A DNA stretch of 64,000 nucleotides from Pandoraea nosoerga (GCF_902459585.1 NZ_CABPSC010000013.1:1-64000); one strand, 5' to 3'. Counted from the stretch's first letter, positions 8,213 to 17,627 are shown. Notes: a model not told the origin generated them from the letters alone. Numbers and translations: made by a program.

Positions 8213-8943
8213 CGCCAATGATCGACAGCGGTGCGGGCGACGCGGCGCGCGCCGCGGCCCGCACGGGTACGGGGATCGGGGGAATCGGGGGAATCGGGGG
8301 GGGCCGGGCGATAGGGGCGCCGGCGCCCGGCGAGGCCGCCAGCGACACGCGCGACATGTTCACGAAGCTGCTGGTGGCGCAGATCCGCCACCAGGACCCG
8401 CTCAATCCGAGCGATCCGGCGCAGTTCGTCGCGCAGCTCACCCAGATGAGCCAGACCGACGCCATGCACGACGTGAGTCGCCGCGTGCTCGACCAGACCA
8501 AGGCGCTCGCGAGCATGCAGGCGTTCGCGCTCGGCGGCCACGTTGGCCGTGAAGTGAGCGTAGCGGTGGAGCGCGTGGTGCGCGCCGACGGCGGCGCGGT
8601 CCGTGGCGCTGTCGAGCTGCCCGAGCACACCCGACGCGCCGAGATCGTGCTGCGCGACAGTCGCGGCGTGTCCGTGCGCAAGGCGATCGTGCCGTCGCCC
8701 AACGCTCAGACGGCGTTCCATCTCGACGACGCGTGGTTTGCCGAGCACAGGCTCGGTGCGGGAACCTACGCGATTCACGCCGAGGCGGATGGCCAGCGGC
8801 TGCCGGTGCGGGTCACCGGACAACTGACGCGCGTGCACCTGGACGGCGGACAGGCGCGCGTCGATGTCGCGGGCGTCGACAGCCGCATCGACGCCGCGAG
8901 CCTGGTGGAACTATCGGGCGGCGCGTCGCCGCACGCGAGCTAA
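8209..8943 (+). CDS. flgD: Flagellar hook scaffold protein FlgD
   Basis: 244 residues. FlgD caps the hook during assembly. The conserved N-terminal segment is at about 45-90 (FTKLLVAQIRHQDPLNPSD, then FVAQLTQMSQ), with the FlgD Ig/tudor-like region following. An 11-residue Gly/Ile repeat (about 21-31, coded by GGAATCGGG units at 8274-8304) precedes it and could change length by slippage. Leads directly into flgE. Confidence 0.94.
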   Translation: MTPMIDSGAGDAARAAARTGTGIGGIGGIGGGRAIGAPAPGEAASDTRDMFTKLLVAQIRHQDPLNPSDPAQFVAQLTQMSQTDAMHDVSRRVLDQTKALASMQAFALGGHVGREVSVAVERVVRADGGAVRGAVELPEHTRRAEIVLRDSRGVSVRKAIVPSPNAQTAFHLDDAWFAEHRLGAGTYAIHAEADGQRLPVRVTGQLTRVHLDGGQARVDVAGVDSRIDAASLVELSGGASPHAS

Positions 8944-8957
8944 TCAAGGAGTTCAGC

Positions 8958-10058
8958 ATGAGTTTCGATATCGCCCTGTCGGGCATCAACGCCATCAATC
9001 AGTCGCTCGAGACGATTTCGCAAAACATCTCCAACGTCGGTACCCATGGCTACAAGTCGGGCACCACCAGTTTCGCGTCGGCCATGGCGGGAGCGCAGCC
9101 TGGAGGAGTACGCGCCAATGGCACACGTTATTCGCTGAACGCGAACGGCAGCCTTCGCACGTCGGCGGACCCATTGCATCAGGCGATTCAGGGCGGTGGC
9201 TTCTTCGTGCTCAAGGAGACGAACGGCCAACGTGTGTACTCGCGCGTGGGCGACTTCAGCGTGGACAAGGACAATCGCCTCGTGGACGGCGCCGGGCGCG
9301 TCGTGCAGGGGTTCGCCGGTGGCCAGTCGAATGTCTCGGACGTGACGATCGACAAGCGTCCGGTGCCTGCGCTGCCGAGCCGGAGCATTGCCATTGCGGG
9401 GCGGCTGCCCAGCCCGCTGCCCCCGGCGCCTACGCAAATCGGCGAGGCGTCCGTGACGTTCCGTGACGCTAACGGCGACGTCGCGGTGAGAACGCTGCGC
9501 TTCTCCTCGACGGCGACTCAGGGGGTCGTGCAGGTCTCCGAAGTCAACGGCGGCAACGAAACGGTGGTAGGCACCCTGGATACGGCGACGATGGGGTTCA
9601 CATCGGCTAACGCCGGCACGCTGCCCGAACTCGACTTCAGCGGCATGACGCATCAGTTGGGCGCCTTCGCCGCCAACGCGACCGAAGTCGGCGGCCGCGA
9701 GGCCGGCGAGTTCGTCCGCGCGCGCATCGAGCAGGATGGCTCGGTGGTCGCGGAGTACAGCAACGGCACGACCCAGACGCAGTACCAGCTCGCGCTTGGG
9801 GAATTCGCCAACGTCGGCGGCCTGGCGCCGGCGGACGGCACTGTCTGGCGCGAAACCGGCACGTCGGGTCTCGCGCAACTGCGCCGTCCCGGCGAGGGCG
9901 CCACCGGCGTGCTCGTGGGGAAGTCGCTCGAAGGGTCCAACGTGAACGTGACGGACCAGCTCGTGGACCTGATGTCCGCGCAGCGCAATTACCAGGCGAA
10001 CACCAAGGTCATCTCCACGCAGAACGAGATGATGCGCAACCTCATGCAATCGATCTGA
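8958..10058 (+). CDS. flgE: Flagellar hook protein FlgE
   Basis: 366 residues, short for FlgE (about 400). It polymerises to form the flexible hook outside the cell. The N-terminus MSFDIALSGINAINQSLETI, SNVGTHGYKS and the C-terminus SNVNVTDQLVDLMSAQRNYQ are the axial-protein ends that build the coiled-coil core. The middle is the variable surface domain. The start ATG has an AAGGAG site at 8946-8951. It is followed after 4 nt by flgF. Confidence 0.95.
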   Translation: MSFDIALSGINAINQSLETISQNISNVGTHGYKSGTTSFASAMAGAQPGGVRANGTRYSLNANGSLRTSADPLHQAIQGGGFFVLKETNGQRVYSRVGDFSVDKDNRLVDGAGRVVQGFAGGQSNVSDVTIDKRPVPALPSRSIAIAGRLPSPLPPAPTQIGEASVTFRDANGDVAVRTLRFSSTATQGVVQVSEVNGGNETVVGTLDTATMGFTSANAGTLPELDFSGMTHQLGAFAANATEVGGREAGEFVRARIEQDGSVVAEYSNGTTQTQYQLALGEFANVGGLAPADGTVWRETGTSGLAQLRRPGEGATGVLVGKSLEGSNVNVTDQLVDLMSAQRNYQANTKVISTQNEMMRNLMQSI

Positions 10059-10062
10059 CGCC

Positions 10063-10794
10063 ATGGACGCCCTCATCTATACGGCGATGTCCGGAGCCCA
10101 GCGCGCCCAGGACGCGCAACAGGTCCTGGCGCACAACCTCGCCAACGCGACGACCACAGGCTTTCGCGCCAAGCTGGCGGTCGCGCAGGCGGGCGAACTG
10201 CCCGGCGCGGGACTGCCCTCGCGCCACTTCGCCATGCAGGCGCGGGCCGGCATCGACACCACGCCCGGTGTGCTCGAGGCGACGGGCCGGGCGCTCGATG
10301 TCGCCATCGACGGCCAGGGCTATCTCGCGCTCGCGGCACTTCCGGGCGACGGCGTGGACGTCGTCTATTCGCGCGGCGGGTCGCTCACGCTCGACGGCGA
10401 CGGCACGTTGCGATTGCACGGACGGGCGGTACTGGGCGACGGCGGGCCGGTAGTCGTGCCCCCGCATCGGGAAGTCGATATCGACGCGGACGGCACGCTC
10501 GCCGTGGCGTTCGACGGCGACAGCGAACTCGTGCCCGTCGCGCGCCTGCGGCGCGTGCTTGCCATGCCGGGTGCCATGCGCGGCGTGGGCGGCGGCGTGC
10601 TCGTGGCCGACGGCGACACGTTGCCGGGCGACGGCGTGACGCTGCGCGGCGCGCATCTGGAGGCGAGCAACGTCTCGGCCGTCGGTGCCATGGTGCAGAG
10701 CATGAACGCGAGCCGCGACTTCGAGATGCAGATGCGCGTGCTAAAGGTCGCCGACGAACTCGCCGAAGGAGGCAACCGTCTCATGCGCGCCTGA
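10063..10794 (+). CDS. flgF: Flagellar proximal rod protein FlgF
   Basis: 243 residues, the usual FlgF length. The N-terminus MDALIYTAMSGAQRAQDAQQ and HNLANATTTGFRAK, the central VAIDGQGYLAL and the C-terminal LEASNVSAVGAMVQSMNASR are rod-family motifs in the FlgF arrangement (MD..IY.A..GA). It sits between flgE and flgG as expected. 160 nt without a gene follow before flgG. Confidence 0.94.
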   Translation: MDALIYTAMSGAQRAQDAQQVLAHNLANATTTGFRAKLAVAQAGELPGAGLPSRHFAMQARAGIDTTPGVLEATGRALDVAIDGQGYLALAALPGDGVDVVYSRGGSLTLDGDGTLRLHGRAVLGDGGPVVVPPHREVDIDADGTLAVAFDGDSELVPVARLRRVLAMPGAMRGVGGGVLVADGDTLPGDGVTLRGAHLEASNVSAVGAMVQSMNASRDFEMQMRVLKVADELAEGGNRLMRA

Positions 10795-10954
10795 TACCGG
10801 TGCAGCGCGCCATGGCCCGCATCGCGGACCGTATGGGGCGCCACATGAGCGGCCTTTGAGATGTCTGTAGGAGGCCGCGTATGTCTGTATGTGGTCCACA
10901 CTCGAGAATCGTCCGACGCCCCCGACTTCAAAAACTCTCTTTTCCTGACATCCG

Positions 10955-11743
10955 ATGAATCCCGCACTTCTCATCGCCCGCACGGCGGTCCATGCGCAGG
11001 ACGCGCAATTGCAGGCCATCGCCAACAACCTGGCGAACGTCAACACCACGGGCTTCAAACGCGACCGGCTCGCGTTCGAGGACACGTTCTATCGCGCTGT
11101 GCGTCCAGCCGGCGCGCGCACCCAGGCCGACACGACGCTGCCCGGCGGTACGTACTTCGGCACGGGCGTGCGGCTGGCCGGCACGCAGAAGCAGTTCACC
11201 AACGGCGCGGAAAAGGACACGCACAACGAGCTCGACGTCGCCATCACGGGGCGTGGCTTCCTCCAGGTCGAAATGCCCGACGGCGAAACCGCGTACACGC
11301 GTGCCGGCAATCTGCGCCTTGACGTGGAGGGGCGTCTCGTGACGCAGGCCGGTCATCCGCTCGTCGGCGACATCGTGGTGCCGCCCGGCGCCCGCGACGT
11401 GACGATTAGCGCGGACGGCGAAGTGAGCGCGGTGGAGGCGGGCGACACCGAACCCACCTCACTCGGCCGCCTGTTGCTGGCCGACTTCGTGAACCCGTCC
11501 GGCCTGCAGCCGCTCGGCGGCAACCTGTTTGCGCGCACGAGCGCGAGCGGCCCCGCCATCGAAGGCAGCCCGGGCGAGGAAAACCTCGGTCTGCTGCGAC
11601 AGAAGGCGCTCGAAGGTTCGAACGTCGTCGCGGTCGAAGAGATGGTGAACATGATCACGGCGCAGCGCGCCTACGAGATGAGCACCAAGGTGCTGTCGGC
11701 GGCCGACAACATGATGCAAAGCCTCGCGCAAGTCGCGCGATAA
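10955..11743 (+). CDS. flgG: Flagellar distal rod protein FlgG
   Basis: 262 residues, the typical FlgG length of about 260. Motifs: NPALLIARTAVHAQDAQLQA, NNLANVNTTGFKRDR, DVAITGRGFLQVEMPDG, and at the end LEGSNVVAVEEMVNMITAQR. FlgG forms the distal rod inside the P and L rings whose genes follow. Its start has little ribosome-site similarity. A repeat of ATGTCTGTA (10861-10869 and 10881-10889) lies in the spacer before it, of no known role. Confidence 0.96.
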   Translation: MNPALLIARTAVHAQDAQLQAIANNLANVNTTGFKRDRLAFEDTFYRAVRPAGARTQADTTLPGGTYFGTGVRLAGTQKQFTNGAEKDTHNELDVAITGRGFLQVEMPDGETAYTRAGNLRLDVEGRLVTQAGHPLVGDIVVPPGARDVTISADGEVSAVEAGDTEPTSLGRLLLADFVNPSGLQPLGGNLFARTSASGPAIEGSPGEENLGLLRQKALEGSNVVAVEEMVNMITAQRAYEMSTKVLSAADNMMQSLAQVAR

Positions 11744-11758
11744 CGGGGGAATACGGCA

Positions 11759-12490
11759 ATGACGCACGGAAATGGCGGTCGTGTGCGCGATGTCCTCCCG
11801 CGTCATCGCATGGCGGGCTTGCGCACTCGCCAGACGGCGCTGGTGCGGTGGGCGCCGGCAGCGCTGGCGCTCGCGCTGGCCGGCTGCGCGGGCTTCGTGC
11901 CGCCCACGCTCGAAGAAAGCGACGACTTGCCGAGCACGGCCGAGATGTCGTCGGCCGGACAGGCGGGCGGTCTGTTCTCGCCCGGGCACGCGCTGTCGCT
12001 CACCTCGGACCAGCGCGCCTTTCGCGCGGGCGACGTACTCACCATCGTGCTGCAGGAACAGACGCAGGCGAGCAAGCGTGCGGGCACGCGCATGGACAAG
12101 CGCAGCGAGATGTCCGTCGACGACGCCACGCTCATGGGGCGGCCGCTCGTCGGAGATACGTCGCTCGGCGCGAGCCGGAGATTTCGCGGCGACACTTCGA
12201 GCTCCGCACAGAACACGTTGCGCGGTGCGATCACGGTGGTCGTGCATCGCGTGCTGCCCGGCGGCCTGCTGCATGTGCGCGGCGAGAAGCGGCTGTTCCT
12301 GAACCAGGGCGAGGAGACGGTGCGCGTGGCCGGTTACGTGCGCGCCGGCGACATCGACACGACCAATCGCGTGTCGTCGCTGCGCGTGGCCAATGCGCGC
12401 ATCCAGTACTTCGGTACCGGCGCACTGGCCGACAGCAACAACCCCGGCTGGCTGACGCGCTTTTTCAACAGCCAGTTCGCGCCGCTCTGA
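11759..12490 (+). CDS. flgH: Flagellar L-ring lipoprotein FlgH
   Basis: 243 residues. FlgH forms the outer-membrane bushing. The lipobox LALAGC puts the acylated Cys at residue 43, long for a signal. The in-frame ATG at 11810 would give a normal signal of 25 residues and may be the real start. The mature protein has AFRAGDVLTIVLQEQTQASK, and near the end NRVSSLRVANARIQYFGTG, both FlgH landmarks. It is followed after 10 nt by flgI. Confidence 0.93.
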   Translation: MTHGNGGRVRDVLPRHRMAGLRTRQTALVRWAPAALALALAGCAGFVPPTLEESDDLPSTAEMSSAGQAGGLFSPGHALSLTSDQRAFRAGDVLTIVLQEQTQASKRAGTRMDKRSEMSVDDATLMGRPLVGDTSLGASRRFRGDTSSSAQNTLRGAITVVVHRVLPGGLLHVRGEKRLFLNQGEETVRVAGYVRAGDIDTTNRVSSLRVANARIQYFGTGALADSNNPGWLTRFFNSQFAPL

Positions 12491-12500
12491 GGACATCGTC

Positions 12501-13691
12501 ATGTTCAGAATGCTCGGCGCGCTCGCGCGCCCGGTCCGTGCGGGGCGGCTATCCTCGCTGATGTCGATGTCGCGGGGGCTGCCCGCCGTGGCGGCCGCCG
12601 CGCTCGTCGCCATTGTGCTCCTCGGCACGCTTGGCGCGCCGCTCGCGCATGCGCAGACGGTGCGCAACTACGTCAACGTCGAAGGCGTGCGCGACAACCA
12701 GCTCGTGGGCTATGGCCTCGTCGTCGGGCTCGCCGGCACCGGCGACGGCCCGCGCTCGCGGCATTCGAGTCAGTCGCTGGCCAATCTGCTCAAGCAATTC
12801 GGCGTGAGCATGCCGGATAACGTGCGACTGCGCTCGCGCAATGTCGCCGCGGTCATGGTAAGCGCGACATACCCGTCCGGCTTCCTGCGAGGGCAGACCA
12901 TCGACGTCACGGTGTCGTCGATGGGCGACGCACGCAGTTTGCGAGGCGGCACGCTGCTGCTCACGCAATTGCGTGCGGTGGACGGCCAGACGTATGCGCT
13001 CGCGCAAGGCAATCTCGTGGTGAGCGCCATGCAGGCCGAGGGGCGCAGCGGGTCGCGCGTTCAGAAGAACACCCCCACGGCAGGGCGCATTCCCAACGGC
13101 GCGACCATCGAGCAGGAGATTCCCATGCCGGTGGGCGAGGGCGGCGCCATGCGTCTGAGCCTGAAACGTCCCGACTTTCAACTCGCGGCGAACATCGCGG
13201 ACGCCATCAATGCGCGCTTCGGCGAGCGCACCGCGCAGGCCAGGAACGGCAGCACGATCGAAGTGGTCGCGCCCGACGACGCCGACGCGCGCGTGCGTTT
13301 TCTCGCGGATATCCACTCGCTGCCGGTGCCCGGTGTGAGCCGTGTGCCGCGCGCGGTGATCAACGCGCGCTCGGGGACCGTCGTGATCTCGCAGGGCGTG
13401 ACTGTGCGCCCGGTAGCCGTATCGCATGGCTCGCTGCGCGTGACGGTGAGCGAGTCGCCGATGCTGTCGCAGCCGGCGCCGTTCTCGCGCGGGCGGACCG
13501 CGCTCGCGCCGCGATCGCGCATCGACGTCGAGGAGGACGGCGCGGACATCCACGTGTGGCCGGCCGGCGTGGACCTGCAGACCATCGTCGACAGTCTGCG
13601 GCGCTCCGGCGCGACACCGGACGACGTCATCGCGATCTTGCAGGCGCTCGACGAGGCAGGGGCGCTCGACGGCGAGCTGCACGTCATTTGA
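12501..13691 (+). CDS. flgI: Flagellar P-ring protein FlgI
   Basis: 396 residues. A periplasmic protein that forms the bushing around the rod in the peptidoglycan. A Sec signal ends near residue 51 (LAHA|QT). The in-frame ATGs at codons 21 and 23 would give a more normal signal length. The mature start NYVNVEGVRDNQLVGYGLVV and later GTVVISQGV match the family. The C-terminus (LRRSGATPDDVIAILQALDE, AGALDGEL) is the classic FlgI ending. Confidence 0.96.
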   Translation: MFRMLGALARPVRAGRLSSLMSMSRGLPAVAAAALVAIVLLGTLGAPLAHAQTVRNYVNVEGVRDNQLVGYGLVVGLAGTGDGPRSRHSSQSLANLLKQFGVSMPDNVRLRSRNVAAVMVSATYPSGFLRGQTIDVTVSSMGDARSLRGGTLLLTQLRAVDGQTYALAQGNLVVSAMQAEGRSGSRVQKNTPTAGRIPNGATIEQEIPMPVGEGGAMRLSLKRPDFQLAANIADAINARFGERTAQARNGSTIEVVAPDDADARVRFLADIHSLPVPGVSRVPRAVINARSGTVVISQGVTVRPVAVSHGSLRVTVSESPMLSQPAPFSRGRTALAPRSRIDVEEDGADIHVWPAGVDLQTIVDSLRRSGATPDDVIAILQALDEAGALDGELHVI

Positions 13692-13707
13692 TCGACCGGA
13701 GGACCCC

Positions 13708-14064
13708 ATGACACTCGCCATGACACCCCCCATGACACCCCCCATGACACCCAATCACTTGCCAATTTCCGCGTCCGGGTCGCCTGAGTACGGTGCGGGC
13801 GCACCGATTCCGCGCCCCGGTGCGGAGCTCGAGGCGGCCGCCGAGCAGTTCGAGGCGATCTTCATCGCCCGGCTGCTGGGCGAGATGCGCCGCGCCACAC
13901 AGGCCCTCAGGGACGACGGCGAGGGCGCCGGCGGGCTCGGCAGGCGCGAGCGCGCGGCGGACGGCCTGCACGAATGGGCCGACACGCAAGTGGCGCAGGC
14001 GCTCGCCGCACGCCGTGCGTTCGGCATTGCCGACACCATCGTGCGGCAGATGGCGCAGCGCTGA
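13708..14064 (+). CDS. flgJ: Rod-cap protein FlgJ, N-terminal domain only
   Basis: 118 residues. It has the rod-scaffold domain (about 36-118) with AAEQFEAIFIARLLGEMRRA and ADTQVAQALAARRAFGIADT, but no muramidase domain, which in enterobacterial FlgJ adds about 150 residues. Peptidoglycan cutting for this flagellum must be done by another enzyme. The N-terminus is coded by three 12-base ATGACACCCCCC units (13717-13752), giving a MTPP repeat and several possible start codons. Confidence 0.88.
   Translation: MTLAMTPPMTPPMTPNHLPISASGSPEYGAGAPIPRPGAELEAAAEQFEAIFIARLLGEMRRATQALRDDGEGAGGLGRRERAADGLHEWADTQVAQALAARRAFGIADTIVRQMAQR
13717..13752 (+). repeat. 12-bp tandem repeat at the start of flgJ
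   Basis: Three copies of a 12-base unit beginning ATGACACC. In frame, so unit loss or gain would keep flgJ readable while changing its N-terminus and the distance between the ribosome site and the core. Confidence 0.75.
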
Positions 14065-14093
14065 CATCACCGGAACGGAACAGGCCACTTACG

Positions 14094-15425
14094 ATGAATA
14101 TGCTCAATATCGCCACGCAAGGCGTGAAAACTGCACAGTCGCTACTCGACAACGAGGCGCTCAACATCTCGCAGATGGGAAACCCGGCGTACACGCGTCG
14201 CGAAGTTCGCGTGACTTCGCGCGCCGATGGTACGGCGCAGGCCGGCGACGCGGCGCGCGCAGCGGGCCTGGCGCAACGCGAACGGCTATGGCGCGCGGTG
14301 TCGAACGCGAGCGAGCTCGAGGTGCAGAAACCGCACGCCGAGGCGTTGCTCACCCAACTGGGCGGCAGCGACGTGGCCAGCGATCCGCTGGGCTTGCGAG
14401 ACTTCATCAAGGCGCTCGATCACGAAGCGCAGACCACGGGAGGCGACGTACACGCCGACGAGGTCTTCGCGGCGTTGGGGCGCGTGGCGGAGCGGACCAG
14501 CGCGATGTTCGCGTCGCTGGCGCGCCTGCGCGGCGACCTGAACTCGGTCCGGGCGGGCGAGGCGGAAAAGGTAAACCGGCTCACGGCCAGCGTGGCGGAA
14601 CTGAATCGCCTGCATCGTCTTGCCCCGGATGCGGCCGGACGGCTCGCCATCGAGGATCAGCGCGATCAGGCGCTCGGCGAACTGGCCGCGCTGCTCGACC
14701 TCGACGTGCACGAGGACGCGAGCGGTGCGTACCACGTGCTCACGCGCGGTGGGCAGCCGCTCGTGCTGGGCGGGCGTGCCGCGCAGCTCGAGGCGCAGGC
14801 GGATGGCGGTTACACGCTGAGTGCCGGCGCGTCGCGCGTGAGCGTGCCGGCCGAGGGCCTTGGCGGCCGGCTGGGCGGGCTCGATCGCTTCCTCACGCGT
14901 GAGCTCGACCGGCGCATCGGGGAGGTGACTGAAGTCGCCCGCACCGTGGCCGAGCAGCTCAACCGCGCGCATGCCGACAGGGCGACGGGGCCTTTTGCCG
15001 GCACGCCGTTGCTCTCGCTCACGAGCGGTGCGGATGGTGTGCCCAGGATGCAACGCACCATCGGGCGCGCGGAGGACCTGGCGCTGCGCGTCGACAGCGC
15101 CCAGGGAAACGGCACGACGCTGCGTCGTCTGAGGGGCGCGCTCGATGCGAGCGTCGCGCTGTCCGGGCGCTCCGGCGTCACGCTCGTCGAGGCAATGAGT
15201 GCCCTGGCGGGCGAAACCGGACGTCGCGCGAGCGAGATCGCCGCAAGCGCCGGCTCCGCGGAAGCCGTGCTCGTGTCCGCGCGCACGCAATTTCAGAAGC
15301 AGGCCGGCGTGGACGAGACCGAGGCCGGAGGATCGCTCATGGCGTACATGAAGCTGTACCGAGCCAACGCGCGTGTGGCCTCGGTCGCCAACGAACTGTT
15401 CGACGCCACGCTCGCGATGGTCTGA
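14094..15425 (+). CDS. flgK: Hook-filament junction protein FlgK (HAP1)
   Basis: 443 residues, a little short for FlgK. The N-terminus has MLNIATQGVKTAQSLLDNEA and NISQMGNPAYTRREVRV, the axial core. The C-terminus LMAYMKLYRANARVASVANE, LFDATLAMV is the matching core strand. Between these, residues 100-380 are the D2-D3-like head. The ATG at 14094 is used because the longer frame overlaps flgJ. It is followed by flgL. Confidence 0.93.
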   Translation: MNMLNIATQGVKTAQSLLDNEALNISQMGNPAYTRREVRVTSRADGTAQAGDAARAAGLAQRERLWRAVSNASELEVQKPHAEALLTQLGGSDVASDPLGLRDFIKALDHEAQTTGGDVHADEVFAALGRVAERTSAMFASLARLRGDLNSVRAGEAEKVNRLTASVAELNRLHRLAPDAAGRLAIEDQRDQALGELAALLDLDVHEDASGAYHVLTRGGQPLVLGGRAAQLEAQADGGYTLSAGASRVSVPAEGLGGRLGGLDRFLTRELDRRIGEVTEVARTVAEQLNRAHADRATGPFAGTPLLSLTSGADGVPRMQRTIGRAEDLALRVDSAQGNGTTLRRLRGALDASVALSGRSGVTLVEAMSALAGETGRRASEIAASAGSAEAVLVSARTQFQKQAGVDETEAGGSLMAYMKLYRANARVASVANELFDATLAMV

Positions 15426-15450
15426 GCGGCGCGCGTCAAAGGAAGACATC

Positions 15451-16344
15451 ATGCAAGTGACCCACCTCAGCCGCTTCGAACGCGAGTACGTCCTGCGCGA
15501 GATGAAGGAACGGCTCGACCGCGCGACGGAACAGTCCCGGGCGCAAAAGCGCGTATTGCGCGCGTCCGACGACCCGGTCGATTTCGAGCGCATCGCGCGC
15601 ATCGACCGCGAGCAGCAGGCCATCGCGCGCCGCACGAAACTCATCGCCGGTCTCGACGCCGACCTCCGGCACGCCGGCGCGAGCCTGCGAAGCGCGTTCG
15701 ACCGGTTGAGCGCGTTCAGGAGCGAGGTGTCGATGAAGGCCGACGCCCTGCAGGTGGGCGACGCGCAGGCGAGTGCCACCCGGATTCGCGAGCTCATGCG
15801 CGGCCTTGCCGATGCGTTCAACGCGCGGCGCCCGGACGGCAGCTACGTATTCGCCGGGAGCGGCGCGCCCGTGCACGACGCGGCGGCGCCTGGCGCCGGC
15901 GTCGCCGACTTCGTACTGAGCGGCGCTGCCCGTCCGCCGTTGGCCGTGGAGATCGGCGAGGGGGTGTATCAGGCCAATCCCCCGCGCGTTTGGCAGGGCG
16001 TGCCCGACCTGCTCAACCGGCTCGCGGCGGCGGCCGCCGACCTGACACACGCCGCGCCCGCCGATGCGACGACTGTCCTGCGTGGCCTCGTCGACCCGCT
16101 CGACGCCCAGATCCGGCAGATTGCCGAGGTGCAGTTCACGAACGACCACAGTGCGCGGCGGCTCGAGGCGTTGAAGACGGAACATGCATTGAAAGGCGAG
16201 GTGCTGGCGAAGACCCGCCTCGCGCTCGAGGGGCAGGACGCCGCCGAGGCCATGACGGCCTGGGTGACGCTGCTTACCGCCGTTTCGACCGCGCGACAGG
16301 CGCACATCCGGGTGGGCGAGCTTTCGTTCTTCGAGGTCGTCTGA
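15451..16344 (+). CDS. flgL: Hook-filament junction protein FlgL (HAP3)
   Basis: 297 residues. It has flagellin-like ends: an N-terminal helix with KRVLRASDDPVDFERIARID and a C-terminal helix ending ARQAHIRVGELSFFEVV. SYVFAGS is the usual FlgL D1 motif. It forms the junction onto which the filament is built. The start ATG at 15451 has an AAGGAAG site 6 nt before it. Confidence 0.92.
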   Translation: MQVTHLSRFEREYVLREMKERLDRATEQSRAQKRVLRASDDPVDFERIARIDREQQAIARRTKLIAGLDADLRHAGASLRSAFDRLSAFRSEVSMKADALQVGDAQASATRIRELMRGLADAFNARRPDGSYVFAGSGAPVHDAAAPGAGVADFVLSGAARPPLAVEIGEGVYQANPPRVWQGVPDLLNRLAAAAADLTHAAPADATTVLRGLVDPLDAQIRQIAEVQFTNDHSARRLEALKTEHALKGEVLAKTRLALEGQDAAEAMTAWVTLLTAVSTARQAHIRVGELSFFEVV

Positions 16345-16391
16345 TGCCGGCACGATGCGTTTTCACTGGCTGAGTTCGTCGGAGACGGTTC

Positions 16392-17627
16392 ATGGTTGAG
16401 GCTATCCGCGATATCCCGGGCAACCCGGCGCTCGGCGACGCGCGCGCTGCCGCACGTCCATCGTCCTTGCCGCATGGGCCGGGCGCGGAGCCCGGGACCG
16501 GCGCCGCGCGGCCGAAGCAGGTAGCGGCGGCTGACGCGCCCGGGCGCACACGTGGGGCGCGACGCACTGCGACGCCGTCGTGGCCGGTGTCGCCCGCCCG
16601 GGCGTCCTTTGACAGGCCGGACGGACTCGACAAACGGCGCGCGGTCCGCACGGCCGACCTGATTTCGCACCATGCCGCGGCCAGTCGTGCCAGCGCGGCG
16701 CTCGACTGGCTTGCCAGGCTCCACGCCGCGGCCAATGCCGCGCTCGCGACCCTCGCACGCTGGCGTGATGGCGACGCGGCGTCGCACGAGCGCGCGCAGC
16801 GTGCGCTTGCCAGCCTGTGCGCGCAGTGGCAGGGGCGGGATCGGGAAAGTCTCGGAACCGTCGACGATCGTCTGCACTTCGATGCGCGCGGTGCGGCGCC
16901 CCGGCGTTTCACCATCGACGGCGTTGCGCCGCAGCAGTGGCGCGCTTCGATGCCGGAGCGGCTGACACTCTTTCCGACCGGTCCTGGCGGCGCGGGTGTG
17001 GAGATCGATGTGTCGAACGCGTTGTCCGCCGCGGGGTTGCGCCGTCACACGGCACGTGCGCTGGCAGCCTATGGCATTACGCTGGAGGGCCCCCCGCCCG
17101 AGCATATCTGGGTCATGCGCGCCGATGGTGCGCGTTGGCCGTCGATCGCCTCGAAGTTCGCGCTCGCACAGACGGGCGGGGCGAGCCCGCCGCAAGCAAC
17201 CGGCGCCGAAGCGGATGTCACGGGCACGAGCACCGCCGCATTGGTCCGGGCGGGCGTTCCCGGCGCCGCGCGCCCGGCGATCCTTCGCGATGCGCCCGAT
17301 GCCATCGCACCGCATACGTGGCGGATCGATGGACGGGACACCGTCGCGCAGGTGCGACAGGCGCTCGCCTCGATAGTGCGCGCGATCCGCGCGGCGCATG
17401 CCCAAGCGAGCCAGGCCGCGCGAGCTTCGGCGCAGTCGGTCAGCCAGTCAGTGGCGGACCGGGGCTTCGCCGCTGCGCAGGGCCTCGACTACGACGCGGC
17501 GATGGCCTGCGCGACGGCTTGGACGGCGCGGCTCGGCAAGCTGCCGCCCTTTGTTGCAATGGCCCGCGCGATGCCGGGCGGCGTGCCCATGTCGCGAGCC
17601 AACGTCCGCGCGCTGCTGGCCGGCTGA
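16392..17627 (+). CDS. Unknown protein between flgL and flagellin (LafW position)
   Basis: 411 residues, not recognised. Residues 1-75 are Ala/Pro/Arg-rich and unstructured. About 85-145 is a helical Ala/Leu region. About 155-230 is a more ordered stretch (ALRRSS-free in this frame; contains RFTIDGVAPQQWRASMPERL and LTLFPTGPGGAGVEIDVSNA). 310-411 is again helical. There are no membrane segments or signal peptide, and only one Cys is visible, near the end (AMACATAW). In enterobacterial Flag-2 clusters a gene called lafW sits between lfgL and lafA. This one occupies the same slot and may be a filament-associated or flagellin-related factor. Function is not known to me. Confidence 0.8.
   Translation: MVEAIRDIPGNPALGDARAAARPSSLPHGPGAEPGTGAARPKQVAAADAPGRTRGARRTATPSWPVSPARASFDRPDGLDKRRAVRTADLISHHAAASRASAALDWLARLHAAANAALATLARWRDGDAASHERAQRALASLCAQWQGRDRESLGTVDDRLHFDARGAAPRRFTIDGVAPQQWRASMPERLTLFPTGPGGAGVEIDVSNALSAAGLRRHTARALAAYGITLEGPPPEHIWVMRADGARWPSIASKFALAQTGGASPPQATGAEADVTGTSTAALVRAGVPGAARPAILRDAPDAIAPHTWRIDGRDTVAQVRQALASIVRAIRAAHAQASQAARASAQSVSQSVADRGFAAAQGLDYDAAMACATAWTARLGKLPPFVAMARAMPGGVPMSRANVRALLAG

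Noticed and set aside
10861-11322. Possible small gene starting in the flgF-flgG spacer
   Set aside because: It is out of frame with flgG and overlaps most of its N-terminal half. The ATGTCTGTA repeats there give two starts without a ribosome site.
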